A DNA stretch of 64,000 bases from DAHUYF01 sp035623985. Lineage in GTDB: Bacteria > Pseudomonadota > Alphaproteobacteria > ATCC43930 > CGMCC-115725. A model generated the notes under the pieces. That model had not been told where the DNA came from. It saw only the letters and a list, made by a program, of their open reading frames with translations, and made no database searches. Positions within the stretch are counted from its first letter, which is position 1. Every line of letters starts with the position of its first letter. The DNA is taken from NCBI GenBank assembly GCA_035623985.1, contig DASPSJ010000014.1, positions 1-64,000 of the forward strand, read 5' to 3'. Positions 26,509 through 37,570 of this stretch are shown here, piece by piece. The position numbers and the translations under genes are program-made.

Positions 26509-28740
26509 GTGCTTGGACTCCTTCCGCGGCGGAAGATCGATGCCCGCGATGTCGCGGGCAACATGGCGCTCGGCGACATTTACGGGACGCTGATCCAGAA
26601 TTTCAACAGCGGCAGCCAAGCGCCGGCCGAGCCAGTACTCAACTGGCATTCGCTTCCCGACGATCCCGAAGAGGTTTTCACCCTGCTGTCGTGGCGCGTC
26701 CGCCTTACGAACCGGCTTTTCGGACGCGACAGCGAGCGCAAGACATTGCTCGATTGGGCGCGGCGTCCGGGCGGTCCGAGGTTGCGCTTCCTGACTGGCG
26801 CGGGAGGTGCCGGGAAAAGCCGGCTGGCGGCCGAGATCGCGCAGGAGCTGCGGAACGAGGGATGGACGGCGGGATTCGCCCGACTCGATCAGGCGGCGGT
26901 GATTCCGATCCGAAAAAGCGGCGTGCTGCTGCTCGTCGATTATCCGGAGGAGCAGCGGATCAAGCTCGTCGAGCTATTGCGAGACCTCGCGGCGATTGAA
27001 TCGTCCCCTGCGCCCGTGCGCGTCCTCATGTTGAGCCGTCAGCCCGTCGAGCGGTGGCAGCGTGAGATCGACGCGGCAAACGCCAGAACGATTCTCGATC
27101 AGCAGGTTGTCGACATTTCCCGCTTGAGCCGCGACGATGCCGTCGCTCTCTACCGTGCGGTCAGCGACAAGCTCGTCGCACATTTCAAACGTCCGGCGGC
27201 GTCCGTATCCGATCACGCAATCCGGCAATGGATCGAACGCGACCCGCCGCTGCACAGCCTGCCGCTGTTCGTCACCGCGGCTGCCGTCCATGCCATGCTG
27301 GAGCCGTCGGCAGCCCTTGGCTATGACGGCGGAAAGGTCGTCCAGGCGCTCGCGCAGCGCGAAAAACAGCGCTTGGACAACGCCGGCGGCGCCGCCGGGC
27401 TCGGCGAGAGCGGCGCGGCGCGGCTTGTCGGTCTCGCTGCGGTGCGCGGAGGACTTGATGCGACAGCGATCAAGCGCTTGGCGGCACCGCGCCTGGAGCT
27501 GGGCTTGCCGGCGCCGGAAACCGTCATCGACATCCTACGCCGCCTGCCGTGGTGGAACGGTGATTCTATCCCGGCGCCGACGCCCGACATTCTCGCGGCG
27601 GCCCTGTTGTTTCAGGTGCTCGCGGAGCGGCCCGATCAGGCATCGGAATGGCTGTGGGCGGCGGTCGAGGAAACAGGTGCCGAGTCGATCGACCGGTTGG
27701 GGAGACTCGTTTACGACACCGGTATTGTGCATGGGGTCACTGAGCGCCGGCTGTCGCAATGGCTGGCCGCTATGGTCGAAGCCGATGCCCAGCGGGCCAC
27801 GATTTTCCGATTCGTGAGCGAGCAAAGCGTTCCGCGTGGCTTGTTACCCCTCGCCATCGCGATCAGCTTTAGATTGCTCGATGGCGCAGCGAGTGACTCC
27901 GAGCGATCATTAGTTCTAACGAACCTTAGTAATCACCTCTACGAGGCGGGCGAGAACGCGCAGGCTCTCGACGCCATCCGCGAGGCCGTCGACATCCATC
28001 GCCGCCTCGCCAAGGAGAACCCCGCCCGCTTCGAGCCGGACTTGGCAATGAGCCTCAACAATCTCTCCGGCTGCCTCAGCGAGGCGGGCGAGGACGCGCA
28101 GGCTCTCGGCGCCATAAGCGAGGCCGTCGACATCTATCGCCGCCTCGCCGAAGAGAACCCCGTCCGCTTCGAGCCGGACTTGGCATCGAGCCTCAATAAC
28201 CTCTCCAACCGCCTCAGCAAGGCGGGCGAGGACGCGCAGGCTCTCGACGCCATAGGCAAGGCCGTCGACATCCGCCGCCGCCTCGCCAAGAAGAACCCCG
28301 CCCGCTTCGAGCCGGACTTGGCATTGAACCTCAACAACCTCTCCAACCGCCTCCACAAGGCGGGTGAGATCGCGCAGGCTCTCGACGCCATCCGCAAGGC
28401 CGCCGGCATCTATCGCCGCCTCGCCAAGGCGAACCCCGCCCGCTTCGAGCCGGACTTGGCATCGAGCCTCAACAACCTCTCCAACCGCCTCAGCGAGGCG
28501 GGCGAGAACGCGCAGGCTCTCGACGCCATAGGCGAGGCCGTCGACATCCGACGCCGCCTCGCCAAGGCGAACCCCAAGAAATACGGCGCCGCGCTGGAGC
28601 GCAGCTTGAACGCTCTCGAGCGAATGCTTGCCACCCATAAGGACGCCGATCAGCCACCGCCACCAAAAGCGAGCACTCAGGGCAAGCTTGCGCGCTTCTT
28701 CTCGAGACTGCGGCTCAGATGGCGCAGGCGCGAAGGTTGA
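26509..28740 (+). CDS. STAND-type NTPase with C-terminal tandem TPRs (NLR-like)
   Basis: 743 residues, GTG start 4 bp after the preceding stop, so probably coupled. Residues 17-30 (GNMALGDIYGTLIQ) match the loop motif of the upstream membrane protein. RLFGRDSERKTLLDW (69-83) is the linker typical before STAND/NACHT ATPases. Walker A is GAGGAGKS (97-104), and Walker B is VLLLVDYPEE with Asp144. The LMLSRQPVERW segment (about 170-180) fits the sensor-1 region. After a helical winged region come five TPR units of 46 residues (about 468-700), nearly identical to each other, then a basic tail (RLRLRWRRREG). Such proteins act as ATP-dependent oligomerising switches, and the TPRs would be the sensor. 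A role in phage defence or regulated cell death is inferred. Confidence 0.8.
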   Translation: MLGLLPRRKIDARDVAGNMALGDIYGTLIQNFNSGSQAPAEPVLNWHSLPDDPEEVFTLLSWRVRLTNRLFGRDSERKTLLDWARRPGGPRLRFLTGAGGAGKSRLAAEIAQELRNEGWTAGFARLDQAAVIPIRKSGVLLLVDYPEEQRIKLVELLRDLAAIESSPAPVRVLMLSRQPVERWQREIDAANARTILDQQVVDISRLSRDDAVALYRAVSDKLVAHFKRPAASVSDHAIRQWIERDPPLHSLPLFVTAAAVHAMLEPSAALGYDGGKVVQALAQREKQRLDNAGGAAGLGESGAARLVGLAAVRGGLDATAIKRLAAPRLELGLPAPETVIDILRRLPWWNGDSIPAPTPDILAAALLFQVLAERPDQASEWLWAAVEETGAESIDRLGRLVYDTGIVHGVTERRLSQWLAAMVEADAQRATIFRFVSEQSVPRGLLPLAIAISFRLLDGAASDSERSLVLTNLSNHLYEAGENAQALDAIREAVDIHRRLAKENPARFEPDLAMSLNNLSGCLSEAGEDAQALGAISEAVDIYRRLAEENPVRFEPDLASSLNNLSNRLSKAGEDAQALDAIGKAVDIRRRLAKKNPARFEPDLALNLNNLSNRLHKAGEIAQALDAIRKAAGIYRRLAKANPARFEPDLASSLNNLSNRLSEAGENAQALDAIGEAVDIRRRLAKANPKKYGAALERSLNALERMLATHKDADQPPPPKASTQGKLARFFSRLRLRWRRREG
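27910..28600 (+). repeat. Five in-frame 138-bp tandem repeats (TPR-coding)
   Basis: The landmark CAGGCTCTCG (or near variant) recurs at 27961, 28099, 28237, 28375 and 28513, exactly 138 bp apart. Each unit encodes 46 residues of the form SLNNLSNRLSxAGExAQALDAI then a second helix ending RRLAKxNPARFEPDLA. Units differ at few positions, mainly surface residues, so they were recently duplicated or are kept alike by gene conversion. Confidence 0.9.
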
Positions 28741-28973
28741 CGGCTTGAGTCGGCGCGGTTGCTTGTTACTGCGGTCCGCGTTCGGTCGGCATTGTCAGTG
28801 AACCGATTTTCCTCTCTGCGCGTAGCGGGGAAGGCGAGGCGTATTCCCGTCGCACGATCTTTCCGCCATCGACGCCGGCCTCACCCTCCCAGCGCTGCGC
28901 GCTGGGTCCCTCTCTCCGCCCCACTGGGGCGGGGCTATCGCACGGGGGTCCAACACGTGACACGAATAAAGAA

Positions 28974-29017
28974 CCTCGTCCTGAGGAGACCGCGAAGCGG
29001 GCATCTCGAAGGACGAG
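28974..29017 (-). repeat. Repeat family A, copy 1
   Basis: Begins CCTCGTCCTGAGGAG and ends TCTCGAAGGACGAG, around a GC-rich stem-loop (CCGCGAAGCGG). It has the same termini as the other family A copies, here in reverse orientation relative to the copy at 29108. Confidence 0.8.
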
Positions 29018-29107
29018 CGCGGACGCAGTCGGCGGAGCCGAAATTCGCTGGCGCGGCCGAGATGAGCCGGCCGAATGCGAATCGGCGGGCGGTGAGGCGC
29101 GGCCCTG

Positions 29108-29150
29108 CTCGTCCTTCGAGACGCCCGCTTCGCGGCCTCCTCAGGACGAG
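29108..29150 (+). repeat. Repeat family A, copy 2
   Basis: CTCGTCCTTCGAGACG, then CCCGCTTCGCGG, then CTCCTCAGGACGAG. Inverted relative to copy 1, with about 90 bp between them. Confidence 0.8.
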
Positions 29151-29268
29151 GTCCTTTGTTTGCTTGCCGGTCCAGGCGTGGTTGTCTTCACCTGCGATTG
29201 CCCTGCCCTCAAGGGGAGAGGGGATTTTCTTCCGCCAACCTCGCTGATTCGACGCGAAGAAAACCGCA

Positions 29269-30003
29269 CTAAGAAGTCGGCGGCTTCAGCAGGGCGGCGC
29301 CGATGATGCGGCCGGTGCCGTCCTGTTGCAGCAGCACGGCGACGCCGCCGTCGCCGGCGGGCGATTGAGCGGCGGCCACGGTCAGGTCGAGCGCCGGGCC
29401 GCGCCACGTGCCGATCGAGGAGAAGCTGCGCACCACCTGATACTCCTTCAGCGTGCGGCCCCCGTTCTCGCCGCGCAGCACCGGCGTCGCGTGCTCGCGG
29501 TCGAACCCCACGAGCCAGAGCGTGGCGGGCTCGGCGCCGGCGCCGGCATCGACATGGACGGCGAGCGTGCCGTCGGCGTTGCGCTGGATGCTGACCCCTT
29601 GGCGCAGCGCCTGTTCGCTCTCGGCCGCCTTGATCAGCGGCGCGATGACGGGACGCTCGGAGCCGACGCCCTCGGCGGCGCCGTTCACCACCATCTGCGG
29701 CGTGTAGACGTAGCGCAGATTGAGATGGCGCGCGTAGTCGTGCTGGCGCTCGGTGGCGAGCTTGCTGGCATAGGGATCGGTCCAGCCGATGTAGTTCCAG
29801 TAATCGACATGGAAGGCGAGCGCCAGCACCTCCGGCCGCTGCGCCAGCTCGCCGAGATAGGTGTCGGCCGGCGGACAGGAGGAGCAGCCCTCAGAGGTGA
29901 AGAGCTCGACCACGACGCGCGGCTGCCCCTCCTCCGCCGGCGCGGGCGCCGCCGGCCAAAGCAGCGCCGCCGCCGACACGAGGGCGACGGCCCGCGCGAT
30001 CAT
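29269..30003 (-). CDS. DUF1223 family exported thioredoxin-like protein
   Basis: 244 residues from the ATG at 30003, with AGGGG seven bases upstream; an ATG 18 bp earlier is also possible. The N-terminus is a signal peptide (MIARAVALVSAAALLWPAAP). The hallmark VVVELFTSEGCSSCPPADTY has a CxxC (CSSC) in a thioredoxin-like fold. FHVDYWNYIGWTDPYA and YTPQMVVNG follow as in the family. Function unproven, probably periplasmic redox or metal handling. It stands alone between the repeat-rich gap and a divergent solute-binding protein gene. Confidence 0.88.
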   Translation of the reverse strand: MIARAVALVSAAALLWPAAPAPAEEGQPRVVVELFTSEGCSSCPPADTYLGELAQRPEVLALAFHVDYWNYIGWTDPYASKLATERQHDYARHLNLRYVYTPQMVVNGAAEGVGSERPVIAPLIKAAESEQALRQGVSIQRNADGTLAVHVDAGAGAEPATLWLVGFDREHATPVLRGENGGRTLKEYQVVRSFSSIGTWRGPALDLTVAAAQSPAGDGGVAVLLQQDGTGRIIGAALLKPPTS

Positions 30004-30182
30004 CCTGCGGCCCCTGAGCATGCGATAATCATGGCGCGCGCGCCGCCGCGACGCCAGCCGAATGCCTTCACAAGCGGGTGAGAGGCGCCGCGCGCGGCCC
30101 GCCGCCGCCGTGGAAACGGCCCATGCCGCGGCATTAGGATAGGGCGTGGGCGGCGCCGAGCCGCGGAATCGGAGGAAACGCC

Positions 30183-31424
30183 ATGAGGAGAACGCGCATT
30201 TTCGCCGCGGCGGTATGCGCCGCGGTCGCGGCCGGACCGGCGCCGGCGGCGGAGAGCGTCAGGATCGGCGTGCTGCTGCCGCTCACCGGCAACGCCGCCG
30301 CCGCGGGCCAGGCGGCCAAGGCCGCGGTCGAGGTCGCCACCGACATCATCAACACCGCGCATCCCGAGATGGCGACTCTGCCGCTGGCGGCGACGGCGGG
30401 CCTGCCGGGCCTCGGCGGCGCCAAGATCGAGCTGGTCTTCGTCGACCATCAGGGCGACCCCTCGGTCGGCCAGAGCCAGGCGCTGCGCCTCATCACCCAG
30501 GAGAAGGTGGCGGCGCTGTTCGGCGCCTATCAATCCTCGGTGACCTTCACCGCGACCGCCGTGGCGGAGCGCTACGGCGTTCCCTTCGTGGTCGGCGAAT
30601 CCGCGGCGACCAACATCACCGGGCGCGGCTTCAAATGGGTGTTCCGCGTGACGCCGATCGCCACCGACTACGCCGCCACCTATATGCGCTTCTTCGCCGA
30701 CGTGAAGCAGGCGGGAAAAACCGTCAATTCCATCGCCGTGGTCAACGAGAACACCGATTACGGCACCTCGGTGGCCGACGCGGTCGAGGCCGCGGCCAAG
30801 GAGCACGGCGTCAAGGTGGCGGCGCGCATTCCCTACAGCGCCAAATCCACCGACGTGGCGGCGCAGGTGCTGCAGTTGAAAGGCATCGCGCCCGACGTCG
30901 TCATCTTCGTCAGCTATACCGCCGACGCCATCCTCTACCTCAAGACGATGCGCGACCTCGACGTGCTGCCACCGATGATCATCGGCGACGACAGCGGATT
31001 CTCCGACCCGTCCTTCCTGCCGGCGGTGGCCGACATCGCGCAAGGCGCGATGAACCGCAGCGCCTGGGACATCGGCAGGCCCGGCAGCACCACCTATGCG
31101 ATCAACGAGATGTACAAGACGCTGACCGGCCGCGACCTCGACGACACCAGCGGCCGCGACATGCAGGGCTTCTTCGTGCTCGCCGACGCCATCAACCGCG
31201 CCGGCTCGACCGATCCCGCCAAGATCCAGCAGGCGCTGCGCGAGACCGAGCTCAAGCCGGCGCAGCTCATGATGGGCTATCGCGGCGTCAAATTCGACGC
31301 CACCGGGCAGAACATCGAGGCGTCCACCTATCTCATCCAGCTCCAGGGCAAGCACTACGTCGCGGTCTGGCCCGAGGAAGCGGCGGCGGCGGCGCTGCAA
31401 TGGCCGATGAAAGGCTGGAAATAG
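30183..31424 (+). CDS. Periplasmic substrate-binding protein, Leu/Ile/Val-type (orphan)
   Basis: 413 residues. A signal peptide (about 1-22) is followed by VRIGVLLPLTGNAAAAGQAA, the standard start of type I periplasmic-binding proteins of the LivJ/amide-uptake group. VNENTDYGTSVADAVEAAA in the hinge and IIGDDSGFSDPSF in the second lobe fit. GGAGG precedes the ATG by seven bases. No permease or ATPase gene is next to it; the nearest Liv system is at 39.9-49.2 kb, with its own binding protein. It may be an orphan subunit that feeds that transporter. Confidence 0.88.
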   Translation: MRRTRIFAAAVCAAVAAGPAPAAESVRIGVLLPLTGNAAAAGQAAKAAVEVATDIINTAHPEMATLPLAATAGLPGLGGAKIELVFVDHQGDPSVGQSQALRLITQEKVAALFGAYQSSVTFTATAVAERYGVPFVVGESAATNITGRGFKWVFRVTPIATDYAATYMRFFADVKQAGKTVNSIAVVNENTDYGTSVADAVEAAAKEHGVKVAARIPYSAKSTDVAAQVLQLKGIAPDVVIFVSYTADAILYLKTMRDLDVLPPMIIGDDSGFSDPSFLPAVADIAQGAMNRSAWDIGRPGSTTYAINEMYKTLTGRDLDDTSGRDMQGFFVLADAINRAGSTDPAKIQQALRETELKPAQLMMGYRGVKFDATGQNIEASTYLIQLQGKHYVAVWPEEAAAAALQWPMKGWK

Positions 31425-31449
31425 CGCGAGCGCGCCAGCGCTCGTCGCT

Positions 31450-31494
31450 GGCGGCGTCAGCGCTTGCGCAGCAAGCGGGGGAGCCGCACGGTGC
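31450..31494 (+). repeat. Dispersed repeat family C, copy 2
   Basis: GCGGCGTCAGCGCTTGCGCA then GCAAGCGGGGGAGCCGCAC, nearly identical to the complement of 13950-13990. It begins about 25 bp after the substrate-binding protein stop. The internal GCTTGCGCAGCAAGC is self-complementary. Confidence 0.65.
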
Positions 31495-31527
31495 GAGCTA
31501 GGTCGCTCGAGGAAGCGGAGCGGCTTC

Positions 31528-31692
31528 CGCTGCATTGGCTCATTGCGTCCTTCGAGACGCCCGCTTCGCGGGCTCCTCAGGATGAGGAAGCGATGAGAAT
31601 AGCATCGATCGATGATGCCCGATTCACTCCCTCCTCATCCTGAGGAGCGCCCACAGGGCGCGTCTCGAAGGACGCAGTGAGCCGATGCAGCG
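31528..31692. repeat. 165-bp near-perfect palindrome of two family A repeats (copies 3 and 4)
   Basis: Left and right halves are reverse complements over CGCTGCATyGGCTCAyTGCG, TCCTTCGAGACG and CTCCTCAGGATGAGGA, with a different inner stem in each (CCCGCTTCGCGGG against GCGCCCACAGGGCGC). It lies between the convergent ends of the substrate-binding protein gene and acnA, where it could end transcription from both sides. Size and structure recall a MITE or a paired REP element (BIME). Confidence 0.85.
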
Positions 31693-31717
31693 CAAACACA
31701 GGCTACGCCGCACGGAT

Positions 31718-34420
<2,703 letters not shown>

Positions 34421-34555
34421 GGTCGGTCTCCTGGAGGGCGGGGCGGGACGGGTCCGCGGCTGCTGCTACAGCTTATCGCGCCCGAGATCAAGAGAACGCG
34501 CCGGCGCGAGCGGGAGGGATCTCGGACAACGTCATAGTCCAATGTCTTTCGCACG

Positions 34556-34846
34556 CTATTGTCCGGAAGCGCCGGGCGCGCTGCGGCGCATCACTTCCTC
34601 GTAGAGCCGGTCGACCTTGGGGCCCTGCTGCTGCCGGATCTCCTGCGCCTTGGAGCCGAGACGCTGCTGCTCGAGGCGATCGACCTCGTCGCGGCGCGGC
34701 TGCTGATGGCGCATCGCGGCCAGCGGCAGCTTCGAGGCGTCGGCGGAAGGCGCGGCCGCGTCCGGCAGCGGGCTGCGATCCGCCGCCTGAGCGACGGCGG
34801 GAAGCGCCGCGAGCCAGAACGCGACGACGGCGGCGGTCGGACGCAT
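34556..34846 (-). CDS. Small exported protein of unknown function
   Basis: 96 residues with a clear signal peptide (MRPTAAVVAFWLAALPAVAQ, cleavage near AQA-AD). The mature part is charged and predicted helical (RRDEVDRLEQQRLGSKAQEI then PKVDRLYEEVMRR), possibly a short coiled coil. No family recognised. It lies 135 bp upstream of acnA on the same strand, and codon use matches the chromosome core. Confidence 0.6.
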   Translation of the reverse strand: MRPTAAVVAFWLAALPAVAQAADRSPLPDAAAPSADASKLPLAAMRHQQPRRDEVDRLEQQRLGSKAQEIRQQQGPKVDRLYEEVMRRSAPGASGQ

Positions 34847-35297
34847 GCCGATCTCCCGTAAACGAAATGCTCAAGCTTAAACCTCCAGGTCTCCATGGCA
34901 AGGCTTGTCGCATCAACCTGTCGCATCAACCGAGGGTCGTCAGGCAATGTCGCTCGGCCCCGCGCATTCCGCATGAACCTGACGAACGCTGATATCAGCT
35001 TTGGCTGACGCCAAGGTCACCGATCGCTTGAGATCAACGGTCAGCGAGATGTAGGTTGACCGCGCGGGCGCCGATGGCAGCCGAATCGAACGGTTGACGC
35101 ACTGAGCGACCGCATATTGCGCATAGAGCACATGGTAGCATGACAAGCTAAATCTTGTGGACGCCCGCCTGTTAGCCGCTCTATATTGTATAGTGTTGCG
35201 AACAAACAAGAAACAAATTTGGGATGGAAGCTCCACCTCGGCAGACGTTCGACTAGTACACACCGAAAGCCAACGACCGATTTAAGAGGGGTTGCCC
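34847..35297. other. Non-coding transition into an AT-richer islet
   Basis: 451 bp without a supportable gene. From about 34,980 the GC content drops visibly, marking the left edge of the islet with the HD-domain pair. An open frame on the minus strand (34,940-35,263) lacks a ribosome site or recognisable content. The promoter for the downstream pair is probably in the AT-rich part near 35,180-35,280. Confidence 0.55.
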
Positions 35298-35723
35298 ATG
35301 TCAGACATGAACTTGGATGCGAGCGCGGGGATGTCTCTTGGCGAAATGGTCAAGCTATTAGCAGCGACCCTTCACAAAAACCGTGTTCCGCTACCTTTCA
35401 AGAATCAGAAGCCTTGGCATTTGCTCCTTTATACTTTGAAAATGGAAGGACCAAAACCTGACAGACCCAAATTCCTGGATGATCTCGTCTTTGATTGGGA
35501 TGGCCCGTTTCCAACATGCGAAGAGTTATCCAGCTTCCTAAACGCATTGCACTTCACGGCAAACGTGTCCGGCCACAATCCACGATTCAACTTGGTCAGC
35601 GTAGACGACGCAGACGCCGAACGGTGGCTAAAGGATTTCGATAAAATGGGGGCGAATTCGAAGTCGTTTGTAGAGCGCGCGGCAGAACTGGCAAGTCGGG
35701 AGTTTACCGTCACGGCGGTGTAG
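35298..35723 (+). CDS. Unknown protein, companion of the HD phosphohydrolase
   Basis: 141 residues from an ATG with GAGGGG six bases upstream. Predicted mostly helical, with MVKLLAATLHKNRVPLPFKN, then WHLLLYTLKMEG, then FDWDGPFPTCEELSSFLNAL, a segment pattern that recalls small winged-helix-like proteins of toxin-antitoxin or defence loci. No family recognised. No signal peptide. Codon use is AT-richer than in the core genes. It precedes the HD-domain gene by 92 bp on the same strand, so the two are likely cotranscribed. Confidence 0.6.
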   Translation: MSDMNLDASAGMSLGEMVKLLAATLHKNRVPLPFKNQKPWHLLLYTLKMEGPKPDRPKFLDDLVFDWDGPFPTCEELSSFLNALHFTANVSGHNPRFNLVSVDDADAERWLKDFDKMGANSKSFVERAAELASREFTVTAV

Positions 35724-35815
35724 TCGCTCGCTTATGTCGATTTCTCGCATTCGACACATTACAAAGCCAGACCGTGCTTCGCGGTGCCGTCGCGTTTTCA
35801 TCAACGGAGGCGGTG

Positions 35816-37570
35816 ATGGATGTGGATGCAGCTTTATTTGCCGGCTATCCCGCCTTGGCGAATGTAGTCAACCAGCTCAACACCTACCTTGAAAGCGAGC
35901 ATCCAAGCGTATTCGGTCCCGCTGCGACGCATCCTCTTCTTCCAGCAAAGCGCTCAAAGGTAATACACGACAACCTCTGGGGGACGGTACGGTTCTCATG
36001 GCGGGAACTCACGCTGATCGACTCGCCCTTGATGCAGCGACTGCGCGATGTCCATCAGACGGGTCTCGCATTTCACGTTTACCCGTCTGCACGCCACAGT
36101 CGCTTCGAACATTGTCTTGGAGCGGCAAATATAGCTTCACGCGTCTTCGACGCGTTGTTACATAAGCAGCGGGACGAAATCCGCGATATCGCGCGAGCGG
36201 TCAATCCCGGGGTCGAGCCCGACAAGTCCATCCTTCGTTTCAAACAAGAATTGCGGCTAGCCGCGCTGCTGCACGACATTGGCCACAGCTTGTTCAGCCA
36301 CACGTCAGAACGCGTTTACGAAGAGCTAGGCCCCCTCGTTGAGGCTTCGAAAGAACTGACATCTTTTGTCGGTAAGCAGAAGGGAGCTGGCGAGGTCCTA
36401 TCCTTCTGCATGGTTCTCACGCCCGCAGTTCGGGAACTGTTGACACGAGCGGAGGGAAAACTAATCGGAGACACCGCGTCCGACGATTACGAGGGGGCGA
36501 TCGACCTAAAAAATGTTGCATTGATAATCGTCGGAAGGTCCACGCATCCGTTCTTGCAGTTTCTCGGCGACATAGTTTCATCCGGATTCGATGCGGACAA
36601 ATTGGACTACCTGTTGCGGGACGCCAAGGCTGCTGGACTGCCATTGAGCTATGACATCGACCGGTATCTCTACGATGTTCGCGTCAAAACGGAGATACTA
36701 GCAGACGGCAACGACCAACTTGAAAAACTTTACTCGCACTTCGACAGGATACCGGCACGATCACCAGCCAGTTCTCAGACGAGATTTCCCTATTACGAGA
36801 CCTATCGTTTACGTCTATCTCGGCGCGCCATGAACGTGATTGAGCAAATTGTAATCTGCAAGATGATGCTTTTCAGCTATATCTATCACCATGGCAAGGT
36901 TCGCGCTTCGGAAGGATTGCTAGAACGGCTATTACGGCGGCGCCTTTCGGCTTGGCGGGCGAGCGGAGTGTCAGATAGCGACGGGATGATTCGCTTTCTC
37001 CGAATGACTGACGCCTCGTTGCGCCAGATAGCGACGGATAGCAACGACGATCCGATAATTCAGGACTATTCCTACAGGCTTGTGAACCGCCTCGTGCCAA
37101 GAGAGGTCTATGGGATCAGCGGTCCCTCGGCAACCCATGCCGCAGGCGTAATCATTCGGGATTTTTTGCTGAAATTGAACGACCGTAGAGCGCGAGAAAA
37201 AATAGTCCCAGAGTTGGAAGCGGCAATAGGTGAGGAGCTCATAAACCGTTGCCCAGAACTTGGCACCGATGCAGCAGAAGCGATAGCAAAGGCAGGAGTT
37301 TGGGTAGACGCGCCCAAGCCACCCAAATTTGAAGACGTCGACACGATGGTAAGCGGCTCGAGTAACGTCGATTCAGGAGTTCCCATCGCGCAAGTATTCC
37401 CGATCCGCGAATGGACTGAGGCGTATGAACACTACCGCTATCAAGTTAGGATATTCGCTCTTTCTGAATTTCGGGATGCAACACGCGAGGCCGCTAAAGC
37501 AGCGATGACCCGTGTTCTGGGCATCTCCGGGCAATCATTCTATGACAGCATCCGACGCGACCGACGCTGA
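35816..37570 (+). CDS. HD-domain phosphohydrolase (SAMHD1/dGTPase-like, COG1078)
   Basis: 584 residues, ATG with GGAGG five bases upstream. The HD metal site is complete: His99 (RHSRFEHCLG), His153-Asp154 (AALLHDIGHSLFSH) and Asp259 (GFDADKLDYLLRDA). The phrase TLIDSPLMQRLRDVHQTG near 66-83 is diagnostic of the dNTP triphosphohydrolase/SAMHD1-like branch. The C-terminal 300 residues are helical without a known domain. Expected to hydrolyse (d)NTPs or nucleotides. In bacteria such enzymes can block phages by depleting dNTPs. AT-rich composition and a small partner gene support acquisition as a module. Substrate unproven. Confidence 0.82.
   Translation: MDVDAALFAGYPALANVVNQLNTYLESEHPSVFGPAATHPLLPAKRSKVIHDNLWGTVRFSWRELTLIDSPLMQRLRDVHQTGLAFHVYPSARHSRFEHCLGAANIASRVFDALLHKQRDEIRDIARAVNPGVEPDKSILRFKQELRLAALLHDIGHSLFSHTSERVYEELGPLVEASKELTSFVGKQKGAGEVLSFCMVLTPAVRELLTRAEGKLIGDTASDDYEGAIDLKNVALIIVGRSTHPFLQFLGDIVSSGFDADKLDYLLRDAKAAGLPLSYDIDRYLYDVRVKTEILADGNDQLEKLYSHFDRIPARSPASSQTRFPYYETYRLRLSRRAMNVIEQIVICKMMLFSYIYHHGKVRASEGLLERLLRRRLSAWRASGVSDSDGMIRFLRMTDASLRQIATDSNDDPIIQDYSYRLVNRLVPREVYGISGPSATHAAGVIIRDFLLKLNDRRAREKIVPELEAAIGEELINRCPELGTDAAEAIAKAGVWVDAPKPPKFEDVDTMVSGSSNVDSGVPIAQVFPIREWTEAYEHYRYQVRIFALSEFRDATREAAKAAMTRVLGISGQSFYDSIRRDRR

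Larger units (their letters stand above)
28741..29268. other. Non-coding repeat-rich gap after the STAND gene
   Basis: 528 bp with no credible gene. It contains a truncated family B element (about 28878-28934, right outer arm missing), two family A elements in opposite orientation (28974-29017 and 29108-29150), and a short CCCTCAAGGGGAGAGGGG element near 29208-29225. Such a pile-up of repeats suggests a recombination-prone border next to the STAND locus. Confidence 0.65.

Noticed and set aside
27910..28600. CRISPR-like regularly spaced repeat
   Set aside because: Spacing is regular (138 bp) but the whole unit is conserved and codes in frame for TPR helices; there are no spacers.
34940..35263. 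Minus-strand frame of 107 codons in the gap before the HD-domain pair
   Set aside because: No ribosome site, no domain, and it lies across the presumed promoter region. It cannot be excluded but is not supported.
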